The notes under the pieces are model-generated. The model was not told the DNA's origin and made no database searches. It saw only the letters and a program-made list of their open reading frames with translations. The translations under genes were made by a program, and so were the position numbers. Shown here in pieces: positions 5,860 through 14,285 of a stretch of 41,093 nt of DNA. Source of the DNA: Clostridia bacterium (GTDB lineage Bacteria; Bacillota; Clostridia; Christensenellales; Aristaeellaceae); NCBI GenBank assembly GCA_017463245.1, contig JAFTPN010000037.1, positions 1 to 41,093 on the forward strand, read 5' to 3'. Every line of letters starts with the position of its first letter. The first letter of the stretch is position 1.

Positions 5860-8248
5860 CGCGGATGACGGCGTTGTATTTTTCGGCGGCGATCTTTTGG
5901 ATCTTTTCCATGGCTTTGGCGACTTCGGCCTCGGTGAGGGTGCGGTCGGCACCGCGGAGGACGAAGGAGAAGGCCACGGACTTCATGTTCTCGCCCAGGG
6001 CGGCGGAACGGTAGATATCGAACATCTTGGCGTCCTCCAGGATGGAACCGGCGGCCTTGGCCATGTCAGCCAGCAGGGGGCCGACGTGGGTGTCCTCGCT
6101 CATCACCAGGGAGAGGTCGCGGGTCACGGCGGGGTAGCGGGGCATGGGCTTCACGGCGCCCATGGGCTTGCTCAGGCGGGCAAGCTGCGCCATGTCCAGC
6201 TCGGCAATGTAGGCACGGGCGGTCATGTCGAACTCCTCGCGCACGGCGGGATGCACCTCGCCCAGGCAGCACACGCGCTCGTCGCCGGCCATCAGCACGG
6301 CACGGCGGCCGGGATGCAGGTAGCTCTCGCCGCGGGCTTCCACGGTGGTCTCGATGCCCAGGGCAGCCAGCAGACGCTCCACCACGCCGCGCAGGGTGAA
6401 GAAATCCTCCTCCTTGCCATACACGCCCAGGCAGAGCTTCTGGGTCTCGGTGGGCAGGTTTTCTTCGGTGCGGTTCTCAGCATCGAACACGGCGGCGATC
6501 TCAAACAGGCGGGCGGATTCGTTGTTGTGGTTCATGTTCAGGGCCAGGGTGGAGAGCATGTCGGGGGTCAGGGTGGTGCGCATCACGCTGGTATCCTCGC
6601 CCAGGGGGTTGCGGATGGGCAGCTGGCACAGGCGGGGATCATCCTCACCCATGTCCAGCTTCAGCACCGTTTTGGGGCTGACGAAGGAGAAGTTCATGAT
6701 CTCATAGAAGCCCATGCCGGTGAGGCAGGCAGAGACCTTGTCCTTCAGGCGCATACGCTCGGAGCGGCCACCCGGGGTGGTTTCGCCGCGCAGCAGGGTA
6801 GAGGGGATCTTGTCGTAGCCGTAAACGCGCAGGGCTTCTTCGGACAGGTCGGCCTCGCCGTCCACATCCTGGCGGTAGTCAGGCACGGTGACGGTCAGCT
6901 TGTCGCCATCGCGCACCACGCCGAAGTGCAGGCTTTCCAGAATGCGCACGATATCGTCAGCGGGGATGTCCACGCCGGTGCGGCGGGCAATGCGCTGGCA
7001 GGAGGCGGTGATGACCTGCTCCTGGGCGGGATTGGGATAGATGTCGATGATGCCGGAGACCACATCGCCAGCGTCCAGCTCGTTGATCATCTGGCAGGCG
7101 CGCTGCATGGCTTCCATGGCGGTCTTGACGGACACGCCCTTCTCAAAGCGGCCGGAGGACTCGGTGCGGATGCCCAGGGCGCGGCTGGTGACGCGGGTGG
7201 CGGCACGGTCGAACACGGCGCACTCGAACATCATGGTGTGGGTCTTTTCGGTGATCTCGGATTCCTCGCCGCCCATGATACCAGCCACGCAGGAGGGCTT
7301 GCTGGCATCGCAGATCACCAGCTGGCCGGGGGTCAGGTCGTGCTGCTTGCCGTCCAGGGTGGTGATATGCTCACCCTCGGTGGCCTTGCGCACGATGATG
7401 TGGTGACCTTCCACCATGTCCAGGTCGAAGGCGTGCATGGGGTGGCCGGTTTCCAGCATGATGAAGTTGGTGATGTCAACCACATTGTTGATGGAGCGCA
7501 TACCGGCGCCGTGGAGGTACTTGCGCAGCCACATGGGGCTGGGGCCGACGCGCACATCCTTGATCACGCGGGCAATGTAGCGGGGGCAGAGGTCGGTGTC
7601 CTTCACTTCCACCTTCACATAATCGTGGATGTCGCCACCGGCTTCCTTCACGGTGATCTCGGGCTTTTTGAAGGTGGTGCCGCAGGCCACGGCAGTCTCG
7701 CGGGCAATGCCCCACACGCTGAGGCAGTCCGGGCGGTTGGCCAGCACTTCAAAGTCCATCACGGTGTCGTCAATGCCCAGAATGGGCTTCACATCAGCGC
7801 CCAGGGGGTGATCCTCGTTGAATTCAAGAATGCCCGCCGCGCCAATGGAGGGATACAGCTCCACCGGCACACCCAGCTCGTCGCTGGAGCAGAGCATACC
7901 CTCGGAGACCTCGCCGCGCATCTTGCCCTTCTTGATCTTCACGCCGCCGGGCAGCTTGGCACCGTTGAGCGCCACGGGGGTCAGGATACCCTCGCGGCAG
8001 TTGGGTGCGCCGCAGACGATGTGCAGGGGTTCTTCGCCGCCCACATCCACGGTGGTGCAGTGCAGGTGATCGGAATTGGGGTGATCGGCACAGGTCAGCA
8101 CCTTGCCCACCACCACGTTCTCGATCTCGGCGCCCAGCTCTTCGTAGCCTTCCACGCCGTTGCCGATCATGATCATTTTATTCTGATATTCTTCGGCAGA
8201 AACAGGAATATCCGCATATTCCTTGATCCATTGCATAGGTACCTTCAT
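5855..8248 (-). CDS. pheT: Phenylalanyl-tRNA synthetase beta subunit
   Basis: The beta subunit of the alpha2-beta2 PheRS, which charges tRNA-Phe; it contributes tRNA binding and editing. Visible domains in order are an N-terminal tRNA-binding OB-fold (about residues 40-150), B3/B4 editing domain (about 210-390), B5 domain (about 400-475), a core synthetase-like fold and a C-terminal FDX-ACB anticodon-binding domain (about 700-797). The 797-aa length is normal. The start at 8248 (MKVPMQWIKEY) is chosen over an upstream ATG at 8278 because of a GGAGGAG site and family N-termini. The stop TAA falls inside the last hairpin of repeat array A. It is the second gene of pheST, 180 nt behind pheS, with hairpin array B in between. 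Confidence 0.95.
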   Translation of the reverse strand: MKVPMQWIKEYADIPVSAEEYQNKMIMIGNGVEGYEELGAEIENVVVGKVLTCADHPNSDHLHCTTVDVGGEEPLHIVCGAPNCREGILTPVALNGAKLPGGVKIKKGKMRGEVSEGMLCSSDELGVPVELYPSIGAAGILEFNEDHPLGADVKPILGIDDTVMDFEVLANRPDCLSVWGIARETAVACGTTFKKPEITVKEAGGDIHDYVKVEVKDTDLCPRYIARVIKDVRVGPSPMWLRKYLHGAGMRSINNVVDITNFIMLETGHPMHAFDLDMVEGHHIIVRKATEGEHITTLDGKQHDLTPGQLVICDASKPSCVAGIMGGEESEITEKTHTMMFECAVFDRAATRVTSRALGIRTESSGRFEKGVSVKTAMEAMQRACQMINELDAGDVVSGIIDIYPNPAQEQVITASCQRIARRTGVDIPADDIVRILESLHFGVVRDGDKLTVTVPDYRQDVDGEADLSEEALRVYGYDKIPSTLLRGETTPGGRSERMRLKDKVSACLTGMGFYEIMNFSFVSPKTVLKLDMGEDDPRLCQLPIRNPLGEDTSVMRTTLTPDMLSTLALNMNHNNESARLFEIAAVFDAENRTEENLPTETQKLCLGVYGKEEDFFTLRGVVERLLAALGIETTVEARGESYLHPGRRAVLMAGDERVCCLGEVHPAVREEFDMTARAYIAELDMAQLARLSKPMGAVKPMPRYPAVTRDLSLVMSEDTHVGPLLADMAKAAGSILEDAKMFDIYRSAALGENMKSVAFSFVLRGADRTLTEAEVAKAMEKIQKIAAEKYNAVIRA

Positions 8249-8314
8249 CGGTACTCCTCCTTTATGTTCCATGCGCAATCAGCCCCAAAGGAACCAAAGC
8301 GCAACATCGCAGAA

Positions 8315-8422
8315 TGGGATTCTTAAGGGTCGAAGACCCTTAAGCGGGTTGTCAGGGCAGAGCCCTGACCGGAGTCCAGAGGCAGAGCCTCTGGCGGGTT
8401 TCCAAAGGGCAGCGCCCTTTGG
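8315..8422. repeat. Hairpin array B (4 hairpins) between pheS and pheT
   Basis: Four perfect hairpins with 3-nt loops: TTAAGGGTC-GAA-GACCCTTAA (8323-8343), GTCAGGGC-AGA-GCCCTGAC (8351-8369), CCAGAGGC-AGA-GCCTCTGG (8376-8394) and CCAAAGGGC-AGC-GCCCTTTGG (8402-8422). GCGGGTT, CGGAGT and CGGGTTT linkers join them. The array ends 6 nt from the pheS stop and is transcribed within the operon. Confidence 0.85.
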
Positions 8423-8428
8423 CGTGGC

Positions 8429-9451
8429 TCAACGGAACTGACCCAGGAAACGGACGTCGCCCTCGAAGAGGAGGCGCAGGTCGGGGATGCCGTAGCGCTG
8501 CATGGTGATGCGCTCGATGCCGATGCCGAAGGCGAAGCCGGAGTACTCGTTGGGGTCGATGCCGCACATTTCCAGCACGTGGGGGTTCACCATGCCGCAG
8601 CCCAGCACCTCGATCCAGCCGGTGCCCTTGCACACGCGGCAGCCCTTGCCGTGGCAGGCCACGCAGGTCAGGTCAACCTCGGCAGAGGGTTCGGTGAAGG
8701 GGAAGAAGCTGGGGCGGAAGCGGGTGGTGATGCCCTTGCCGTACAGGCGCTCGGCAAAGGCGTTCAGGGTGCCGCGCAGGTCGGCCATGGTCACGTCCTT
8801 GTCGATCACCAGGCCTTCCATCTGGTGGAACACGGGGCTGTGGGTGGCGTCCATCTCGTCGGCGCGGTACACGCGGCCGGGGCAGATGACGCGGATGGGC
8901 GGCTTGCGGGTGAGCATGGTGCGCGCCTGCACCGGGCTGGTGTGGGTGCGCAGCACAATGTTGTCATCCACATAGAAGGTGTCCTGCGCATCGCGGGCAG
9001 GGTGGTTCTTGGGGATGTTCATCAGCTCGAAGTTGTAGTGATCCAGCTCCACTTCGGGGCCTTCCACCACCTCGAAGCCCATGCCGGTGAAGCAGTCGAT
9101 GACTTCGTTCAGCACCAGGGTCATAGGGTGGACGGAGCCAGCCTTGGGCGTGGCGGCGGGCTGGGTCACGTCGATGGTCTCGCGCTTCAGGGCTTCTTCC
9201 TGCGCCTGCTTCTTCAGCAGCGCCTGCTTGTCCTCCAGCAGGGCGGTGAACTTTTCGCGAGCCTCGTTGATCATCTGACCGGCGGCGGGGCGCTCCTCGG
9301 GGGAGAGCTGACCCATGCCGCGCAAAAGGGCGGTCAGTTCGCCCTTCTTGCCCAGCACCTTCACGCGCAGGGCGTCCAAGGCCTGCAGGTTATCGCAGCC
9401 AGCCAGTTCGCTCACCAGCAGCTGCTCGATCTGCGCAATCTTTTCCTTCAT
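8429..9451 (-). CDS. pheS: Phenylalanyl-tRNA synthetase alpha subunit
   Basis: The catalytic alpha subunit of PheRS. At 340 aa it matches the bacterial family. It has an N-terminal coiled-coil arm (about residues 1-100) and a class II catalytic core. Motif 2 is seen around HTSPVQARTM and RVYRADEMDATHSPVFHQMEGL; motif 3 is GFAFGIGIERITM near the C-terminus. A CVACHGKGCRVCKGTGW insertion with four cysteines may be a small zinc knuckle. The start at 9451 (MKEKIAQ) is set by the AAGGAAGGA site; an ATG at 9499 lies inside the T-box terminator region. It is the first gene of pheST, controlled by the T-box leader upstream. Confidence 0.96.
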   Translation of the reverse strand: MKEKIAQIEQLLVSELAGCDNLQALDALRVKVLGKKGELTALLRGMGQLSPEERPAAGQMINEAREKFTALLEDKQALLKKQAQEEALKRETIDVTQPAATPKAGSVHPMTLVLNEVIDCFTGMGFEVVEGPEVELDHYNFELMNIPKNHPARDAQDTFYVDDNIVLRTHTSPVQARTMLTRKPPIRVICPGRVYRADEMDATHSPVFHQMEGLVIDKDVTMADLRGTLNAFAERLYGKGITTRFRPSFFPFTEPSAEVDLTCVACHGKGCRVCKGTGWIEVLGCGMVNPHVLEMCGIDPNEYSGFAFGIGIERITMQRYGIPDLRLLFEGDVRFLGQFR

Positions 9452-9473
9452 GGTATTCCTTCCTTTCTTTTGC

Positions 9474-9744
9474 CAACAAAAAACCTTCGTCCCCCGCAAA
9501 AAGGGACGAAGGCGAATTGCCGCGTGTTACCACCCTAATTCCATACAATGGGCATCGCCCATGATATGCTCGTTGCCGATTACGGGGCCGATCCGTCGCC
9601 GCCTACTGAGGCATATGCCCGTTCCGCAGCGCAGCTCAGGAGGGAATTTCCGGAAGGCTCGTCAGGACGCTTGCACCATTCGCGCCCCTCTCTTAGGCCA
9701 GCCTCGGCTCCGGCATTGTCTCCGTCGTCGCCTTTGATGATATT
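9474..9744 (-). promoter_or_regulatory. T-box riboswitch leader of pheST (Phe)
   Basis: The leader RNA senses uncharged tRNA-Phe and lets transcription proceed only when charging is low. On the minus strand the distal stem I loop GAATGGTGCAAG (near 9680), the GAGTAGGCG-like stem III region and the T-box AGGGTGGTAACACGCGG (near 9520-9537) are present. TGGT there can pair with the ACCA end of tRNA-Phe. The best specifier candidate is TTC at 9644-9646, a Phe codon placed 5' of CCTCCTGAG; another TTC lies at 9653-9655. A strong terminator follows. Confidence 0.93.
9478..9512 (-). terminator. T-box terminator before pheS
   Basis: On the minus strand CCTTCGTCCC (9503-9512) pairs with GGGACGAAGG (9484-9493), then comes TTTTTT. 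It is mutually exclusive with the antiterminator formed by the T-box sequence. Confidence 0.92.
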
Positions 9745-9750
9745 GAATGC

Positions 9751-9779
9751 ATTATAGCACGGCGCAGTACAATTTGCAA
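9751..9779 (-). promoter_or_regulatory. pheST promoter
   Basis: TTGCAA (9774-9779) and perfect TATAAT (9751-9756) are 17 bp apart on the minus strand, giving a start near 9744. A perfect ATTTGCA-AG-TGCAAAT palindrome (9772-9787) overlaps the -35 box; its meaning is unknown. Confidence 0.85.
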
Positions 9780-9787
9780 GTGCAAAT

Positions 9788-9850
9788 TGCAGGGGTTCCA
9801 CCCCTGCACCCTGCCAGAGGGATTTCATCCCTCTGGACTCCCTTTCGGGG
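9788..9850 (-). repeat. Hairpin array F (2 hairpins, minus orientation)
   Basis: On the minus strand GGAGT precedes CCAGAGGGAT-GAA-ATCCCTCTGG (9814-9836), followed by CAGGG and TGCAGGGGT-GGA-ACCCCTGCA (9788-9808). The order and flanks match hairpins 3-4 of array B, but with different stem bases. Another hairpin, CGGCGCGA-N6-TCGCGCCG (9883-9904), lies in the same GC-rich gap. Confidence 0.75.
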
Positions 9851-9945
9851 ATGGCGCTTCGGACGCACATAAGCGGGGGTCACGGCGCGAGTACGGTCGC
9901 GCCGCGACGCGGGGGATGGGGCGGCGCTTGTTGCGGCGGGGTGGT

Positions 9946-9979
9946 AAAAAAGAGCAGCCTTTCATTTGAAAGGCTGCTC
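9946..9979 (-). terminator. Terminator of the secreted flavoprotein gene
   Basis: A perfect 13-bp stem (9967-9979 with 9952-9964) and six T follow on the minus strand, 17 nt after the stop codon. Confidence 0.92.
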
Positions 9980-9995
9980 GGGGTGCTTGATTGGA

Positions 9996-11855
9996 TTAGT
10001 CGGCCAGAGCCAGATCGGCGGCTTCTTCGCCAGCGATGCGGCCAAAGACCACGAAGTCGGACACAGCGTTGCCGCCCAGACGGTTGGCACCGTGGACGCC
10101 GCCGGTGACCTCACCAGCCGCATACAGGCCGGGGATGGCAGTGCCGTCAGCAGTCAGCACCTGGGTCTCGGTGTTGATCTTCACGCCGCCCATGGTGTGG
10201 TGGATGCCAGCGGTAACCTTGATGGCATAGTAGGGGGCGGTGTCCAGGGGATTGGTGAAGTTCACGCGGCCGAACTCGGGGTCGTTCTTGGCGGCCACAT
10301 AGGAGTTCCAGTTGTTCATGGTCTCGGCGAAGGCTTCGGCGGGCATGCCGGTGGCAGCGGCCAGCTCTTCGTAGGTGGCGCCGGTCAGGGTCAGGTTCTT
10401 CGTCACATAGCCAGCGATGGTAGCGGAAGCATCCACCATGGCCTGGTCAACGATCAGCCAGGAGTAGGAACCGGTCTGAGCGATCTCAGCAGCGGAAACC
10501 ACGTCGCGGGTGCCAACTTCGTCGGTGAAGCGCTTGCCCTCGGCATTGACCAGGATAGCGCCGTCGCCGCGCAGGCCTTCGGTGATCAGGGAAGCGGTGT
10601 TGGCTTCAACGGTGGGGTGGATCTGGATCTGCTCCATGTCCACCAGGGCAGCGCCCACAGCCTCGGCCATGGCGATACCCTGACCCAGCAGGCCAGCAGC
10701 GTTGGTGGTCATAAAGCCTTCCAGCTCGGGCTTGTAGGAGGCAACCATTTCCAGGTTGGCGCCGAAGCCGCCGGTGGCCAGGATCACAGCATCAGCATTC
10801 ACGGTCACGGTGTTGCCGGTCTTGCCGGTGGCCTTCACGCCCTTGGCAGCGCCGTCCACCATAACGATCTCGTTGGCGGTGGTCTCGAACAGGATGGTGA
10901 TGTTCTCGTTGGCCTCGCAGGCGTCCTCCAGCAGGGGGATCATGTAAGCACCCACGGAAACCTTCTTGCCATCCACCTTGGGCCAGTGGATACGGTTGAC
11001 GGAAGCACCGCCGAAGGCGCCGGTGTTCACCAGCTCGATGTTGTAGTTGCGCAGCCACTCAATGCCCTCGGCAGAGTTTTCGGCCAGCACTTCGACCAGC
11101 GCGGGATCGTTGATGCCCTTGCCGCCGATCATGGTATCCAGCTGCATCAGCTCAACAGAGTCGAAGTAGCCCTCAGCATTCTGCTGATAAGCAGTCCACT
11201 GCACCTCCACCTCGTCAGCCAGCTGATTGATCACAGCGTGGTCAGCATAGGTGGTGTCGATGGAGTCCAGGGTCTTCTCAACGCCGGCGCTCTGGGCGAA
11301 CTCGGCATTGTCCTGGTAGGGGGTGTCGCCAGCGTTCATGCCGCCGGTGGCACGCACGGAGTTGCCGCCCACAGCAGCCTGGGACTCCAGGATAACCACC
11401 TTGGCGCCCTTTTCGGCAGCGGTCAGGGCGGAGGTCATGCCAGCGCCGCCAGCACCGATGATCACAACATCGGCTTCCAGCACGGCATCCTCAGCGACTT
11501 CGGCCTTGATCTCGGCCATGTAGTCGTCGGGATTCAGGCCAGCGGAGGTCAGGGCAGCCTTGGCGGCGTCGATCACGCCGTTGGAAGTGAAGGTGGCGCC
11601 GGACAACACGTCCACATTCACGGTGTTGTACTGCGCCATCAGGGCGGGCAGCTGCTCCAGGGCGGGGGTACCCACGCCGGGAGTCTCATTGGCGCCCTCG
11701 GCCTTGGCGGCGGTAATCACGCCGTTTTCCACGGTCAGGGTCACGGTCACATCGCCGCCAAAGCCCTTGGCGGTGCCGGTCACTTCGTCGGCCATGGCGG
11801 GAACCACGGTCAGCATCATGACCAGCGCGAGCAGCAGAGCAGAAATACGCTTCAT
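9996..11855 (-). CDS. Secreted FMN/FAD-dependent fumarate reductase-like flavoprotein
   Basis: A 619-aa extracytoplasmic reductase of the fumarate/urocanate reductase family. A Sec signal peptide (residues 1-22, cut after AMA) has no lipobox cysteine. An FMN-binding domain (about 25-100) has the covalent flavinylation motif DVLSGATFTS, with Thr88 as the likely FMN site; an ApbE-type transferase would be required but none is in the window. A FAD/NAD-type domain starts at GAGGAG (134-139) and continues to the C-terminus. Catalytic-type elements are EGLRGDGA, GIHHTMGG and HGANRLGGNA. Such proteins pass electrons to fumarate, urocanate, cinnamates or similar acceptors; which one here is unknown. 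GGGGAGGA precedes the ATG. It is monocistronic with its own terminator. Confidence 0.9.
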   Translation of the reverse strand: MKRISALLLALVMMLTVVPAMADEVTGTAKGFGGDVTVTLTVENGVITAAKAEGANETPGVGTPALEQLPALMAQYNTVNVDVLSGATFTSNGVIDAAKAALTSAGLNPDDYMAEIKAEVAEDAVLEADVVIIGAGGAGMTSALTAAEKGAKVVILESQAAVGGNSVRATGGMNAGDTPYQDNAEFAQSAGVEKTLDSIDTTYADHAVINQLADEVEVQWTAYQQNAEGYFDSVELMQLDTMIGGKGINDPALVEVLAENSAEGIEWLRNYNIELVNTGAFGGASVNRIHWPKVDGKKVSVGAYMIPLLEDACEANENITILFETTANEIVMVDGAAKGVKATGKTGNTVTVNADAVILATGGFGANLEMVASYKPELEGFMTTNAAGLLGQGIAMAEAVGAALVDMEQIQIHPTVEANTASLITEGLRGDGAILVNAEGKRFTDEVGTRDVVSAAEIAQTGSYSWLIVDQAMVDASATIAGYVTKNLTLTGATYEELAAATGMPAEAFAETMNNWNSYVAAKNDPEFGRVNFTNPLDTAPYYAIKVTAGIHHTMGGVKINTETQVLTADGTAIPGLYAAGEVTGGVHGANRLGGNAVSDFVVFGRIAGEEAADLALAD

Positions 11856-11902
11856 GTTCAGGAATCCTCCCCAATAATGATCTGCGTTATGCAGTCATGT
11901 AT

Positions 11903-11911
11903 ATCATACCA
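11903..11911 (-). promoter_or_regulatory. Possible extended -10 of the flavoprotein gene
   Basis: On the minus strand TGG-TATGAT forms an extended -10 element in an AT-rich gap (11856-11987), 48 nt before the start codon. No convincing -35 box was found at the right distance. Confidence 0.45.
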
Positions 11912-11987
11912 CAAGTCAAGAGAAAATGAAACACATTTTGTGAAATTTTTATCATTTTGTTTGAAACTTTTACACCTGCTGCGACCA

Positions 11988-12743
11988 TCACAGCTCTGTG
12001 AGGAAATCGGCATACTTTTCCTGGTCGCAGCCGTCCGGGGTGAGGAAGGTGCAGGTGATGTGCCCCTTGGCCAGCAGATCCTGGTCGCTGCCGGGGGTGT
12101 ATTCGTAGTCCTGCTCCAGGGGCGTGAGCCAGAAGTAGTCGTCGCCCCGGGGGCTCTTGCGGCGCTCATAGCTGTCCTTGTAGAGGTTATAGGTGATGTC
12201 GCACATCCGGGGTTCCTTCAATTCATACATGGGGATGGGCGGCACGTTCAGGTTGCACACGGAGAAGGCGGGGGCGGGGGAGTTCACCAGGCGCTCGGCC
12301 AGGGTCACCGCCCAGTCGGCAAAGAAGGAAAGCGTCTCCGGGGGCGTGTGGTATTCGGCGCTGAGCGCCATGGCCGGAATGCCCTGGAAGGCGGCCTCCC
12401 GCGCAGCACCCACGGTGCCGGAAACATACACCGCAAAGCCGGTGTTGTAGCCGTGGTTGATGCCGCTGATCACCAGATCCGGCCGCTGTTCGCAGATGCT
12501 CATAAAGCCGATGCGGCAGCAGTCCACCGGCGTACCCTCGATGGCCCAGGCCTCGGCAGCGCCGTCCATTTCGCGCCTCTTGGCCAGCAGCGGCTGGAAC
12601 ACCGTGTAGGCGTGGGACTTGGCGCTCTGCTGGGTGGCGGGGGCGCACACCGTTACATGATGACCCCGGGCGGCGGTGGCGCGGCACAAAAGCTGCAGGA
12701 AGGGGCTGTCGAAGCCGTCGTCGTTCACAAGCAGGATATTCAT
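11988..12743 (-). CDS. surE: 5'/3'-nucleotidase SurE
   Basis: A metal-dependent phosphatase that removes phosphate from nucleoside monophosphates; associated with survival in stationary phase. The N-terminal NDDGFDSP motif (Asp8, Asp9) binds the divalent metal, and SGINHGYN is the second signature. At 251 aa it has normal length. The start at 12743 follows TAAGGAGGA, which overlaps the stop codon of the metal-binding protein gene 10 nt upstream, so the two are co-transcribed and probably translationally coupled. Confidence 0.95.
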   Translation of the reverse strand: MNILLVNDDGFDSPFLQLLCRATAARGHHVTVCAPATQQSAKSHAYTVFQPLLAKRREMDGAAEAWAIEGTPVDCCRIGFMSICEQRPDLVISGINHGYNTGFAVYVSGTVGAAREAAFQGIPAMALSAEYHTPPETLSFFADWAVTLAERLVNSPAPAFSVCNLNVPPIPMYELKEPRMCDITYNLYKDSYERRKSPRGDDYFWLTPLEQDYEYTPGSDQDLLAKGHITCTFLTPDGCDQEKYADFLTEL

Positions 12744-12753
12744 GGCGTCCTCC

Positions 12754-13656
12754 TTAGTCGGCAGTCAGGGCGGTGAGCAGCACCTGCACATTGGCGCGCA
12801 TCACGTCCTCGTAATAGGTCAGGGGGATGTCCGTCACCGGGCCGGTCACGATGGGATCCAGCGTGTAGAGCTGCGCCCCGGTCTCACGCGCCAGGGTCTG
12901 GGCGGCCATGTCCTGGTACTGGGGTTCCACAAACAGGGGCGGCACGCCCAGGCTGCGCAGGGTTTTCACCAGCTCGGCCAGCTTGGCGGGGGAGAGGGCG
13001 TCGCTGGGCTCCCGGTTCACCACGGCGGCCACGTTCAGCCCATAGGCCTGGGCGAAATAGGGGAAGGCCTCGTGGAAGGTCACGATGTCCTTGCGGGGCA
13101 ATTCCGCCAGCGCGGCGGTCAGCTCCTGATCCAGCGCAGTCAGGCGGGCGACGTAGGTATCCCGGTTGGCGGCGATCTGCTCAGCGGATGCCGGGCAGGC
13201 GGTCATCAGGCCATCGGCCAGATTGCGCACCATGGTCTGGGCGTTCTTCGCATCAAGCCACACATGGGCGTTGTATTCGCCATGATCGTGATCGTGATCA
13301 TGCTCATGGTCGTGTTCCTCTTCGGCGCAGAGCAGCTCAATGCCCGCAGAGGCGTCCACCACCGGCAGGTTGGGGAAGGCCTCCATCACGCCGGAAAGGT
13401 AGCTCTCCATGCCCGCGCCGTTGATGAGGAAGGCGTCGGCCTCGGCCAGCTTCTTCATGTCGCCGGTCTGCAGCTGGTAATCATGCAGGCAGCCGGTGTC
13501 CGGGGCGGCCAGGTTGCGCACCTCGATGCCCTCAAGGCCCTCGGTGAGGTTCAGGGTGAAGAGGTAAATGGGGTAGAAGCTGGTGACGATGGTCTCGGCC
13601 ACCGCGCCCAGGGGGAGCAGCATGGCCGCCAGAAGAAGCGCCAGTAACCTTTTCAT
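12754..13656 (-). CDS. Zinc-type ABC transporter substrate-binding protein (ZnuA/AdcA-like)
   Basis: Binds Zn2+ (or Mn2+) outside the membrane for an ABC importer, cluster A-I family. The 300-aa protein has a signal peptide (about 1-20, cut after AVA) without a lipobox cysteine. Metal ligands expected from the family are His58 (GCLHDY), His131 (NAHVW), His195 (TFHEAF) and an acidic residue near EPQYQD. A His/Asp-rich loop at 115-125 is typical of zinc rather than manganese receptors. The matching ATPase and permease genes are absent from the window, so it is an orphan here. It lies just upstream of surE and 54 nt downstream of an unknown gene. Confidence 0.9.
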   Translation of the reverse strand: MKRLLALLLAAMLLPLGAVAETIVTSFYPIYLFTLNLTEGLEGIEVRNLAAPDTGCLHDYQLQTGDMKKLAEADAFLINGAGMESYLSGVMEAFPNLPVVDASAGIELLCAEEEHDHEHDHDHDHGEYNAHVWLDAKNAQTMVRNLADGLMTACPASAEQIAANRDTYVARLTALDQELTAALAELPRKDIVTFHEAFPYFAQAYGLNVAAVVNREPSDALSPAKLAELVKTLRSLGVPPLFVEPQYQDMAAQTLARETGAQLYTLDPIVTGPVTDIPLTYYEDVMRANVQVLLTALTAD

Positions 13657-13709
13657 AGCAGTTTCCTTTCAGTATGTTCTCATTCACGAAACGAAGGACA
13701 AGACATTAT

Positions 13710-14204
13710 TCATGCCTCGTCCTTCAGCCAAGACTGATATCGTTCTCTTGGGTGGTTATCCCGGATGATCCGCGCCATCAGCGCCTTTTCCTCCGGGGAC
13801 TGGAAATCGTCGTATTGCTGATACAGCACCCGCATGGCGCTGAGGCTGCCAGTGCGCAGGGAGTAGTCCTTCAGGGTCTGGTAGTTGACGGAATAGACGG
13901 TCATGCCGTCGAACATCACGCCCAGCACCGCATCGGCAATGTCCGGCAGATCCTGCATGTGGATGCGCACCATGTCGCCATTGTCCAGCCGCAGGGTCAT
14001 GCGGGGCCCCAGGGTGGAATACAAAACGTCGAACAGGGCGTTGGCCACCCGCTGGGCAAGATCCTCCAGGCTGTCCTTGTAGGGGGCATAGGAGCGCAGG
14101 GCGTGGGCGGCTTCATCGGCCACGGGGGTACCGTCCACCATGTCCGACCCCAGGTAGGGCCGCAGGGCGCATTTCACGCTGTAGGTGCTGATGGCCACCG
14201 GCAT
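13710..14204 (-). CDS. Protein of unknown function, 164 aa
   Basis: I do not recognise a family. The protein is soluble and acidic to neutral, without signal peptide or membrane segment. It has a helical stretch DSLEDLAQRVANALFDVLYS, a beta-like MTLRLDNGDMVRIHM, and a charged C-terminus. The start at 14204 (MPVAISTY) is preferred over ATGs at 14222 and 14237 because GGGAGG lies 8 nt before it. It sits between the C39-like gene upstream and the metal-binding protein gene downstream, all on the same strand. An imperfect hairpin (GAAGGAC with GTCCTTC) near 13691-13725 spans its end and may be a weak terminator. Confidence 0.65.
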   Translation of the reverse strand: MPVAISTYSVKCALRPYLGSDMVDGTPVADEAAHALRSYAPYKDSLEDLAQRVANALFDVLYSTLGPRMTLRLDNGDMVRIHMQDLPDIADAVLGVMFDGMTVYSVNYQTLKDYSLRTGSLSAMRVLYQQYDDFQSPEEKALMARIIRDNHPRERYQSWLKDEA

Positions 14205-14285
14205 TGCTCTCGCCTCCCGCATTGCTTTTCTGCACATTTCGACACGAATGCTGCTTTATCCTGTTTTTTCAGGGAAAAAGTGGCT

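Noticed and set aside
5897-8326. Long open frame (about 800 codons) opposite pheT
   Set aside because: High third-position GC in pheT leaves few stops in the opposite strand; the translation is rich in Gly, His, Ala and Val without domains. pheT is certain.
9966-12776. 936-codon plus-strand frame opposite the flavoprotein and surE
   Set aside because: It spans two real genes and the gap between them, with Gly/His-rich composition; an artefact of GC-rich codon use.
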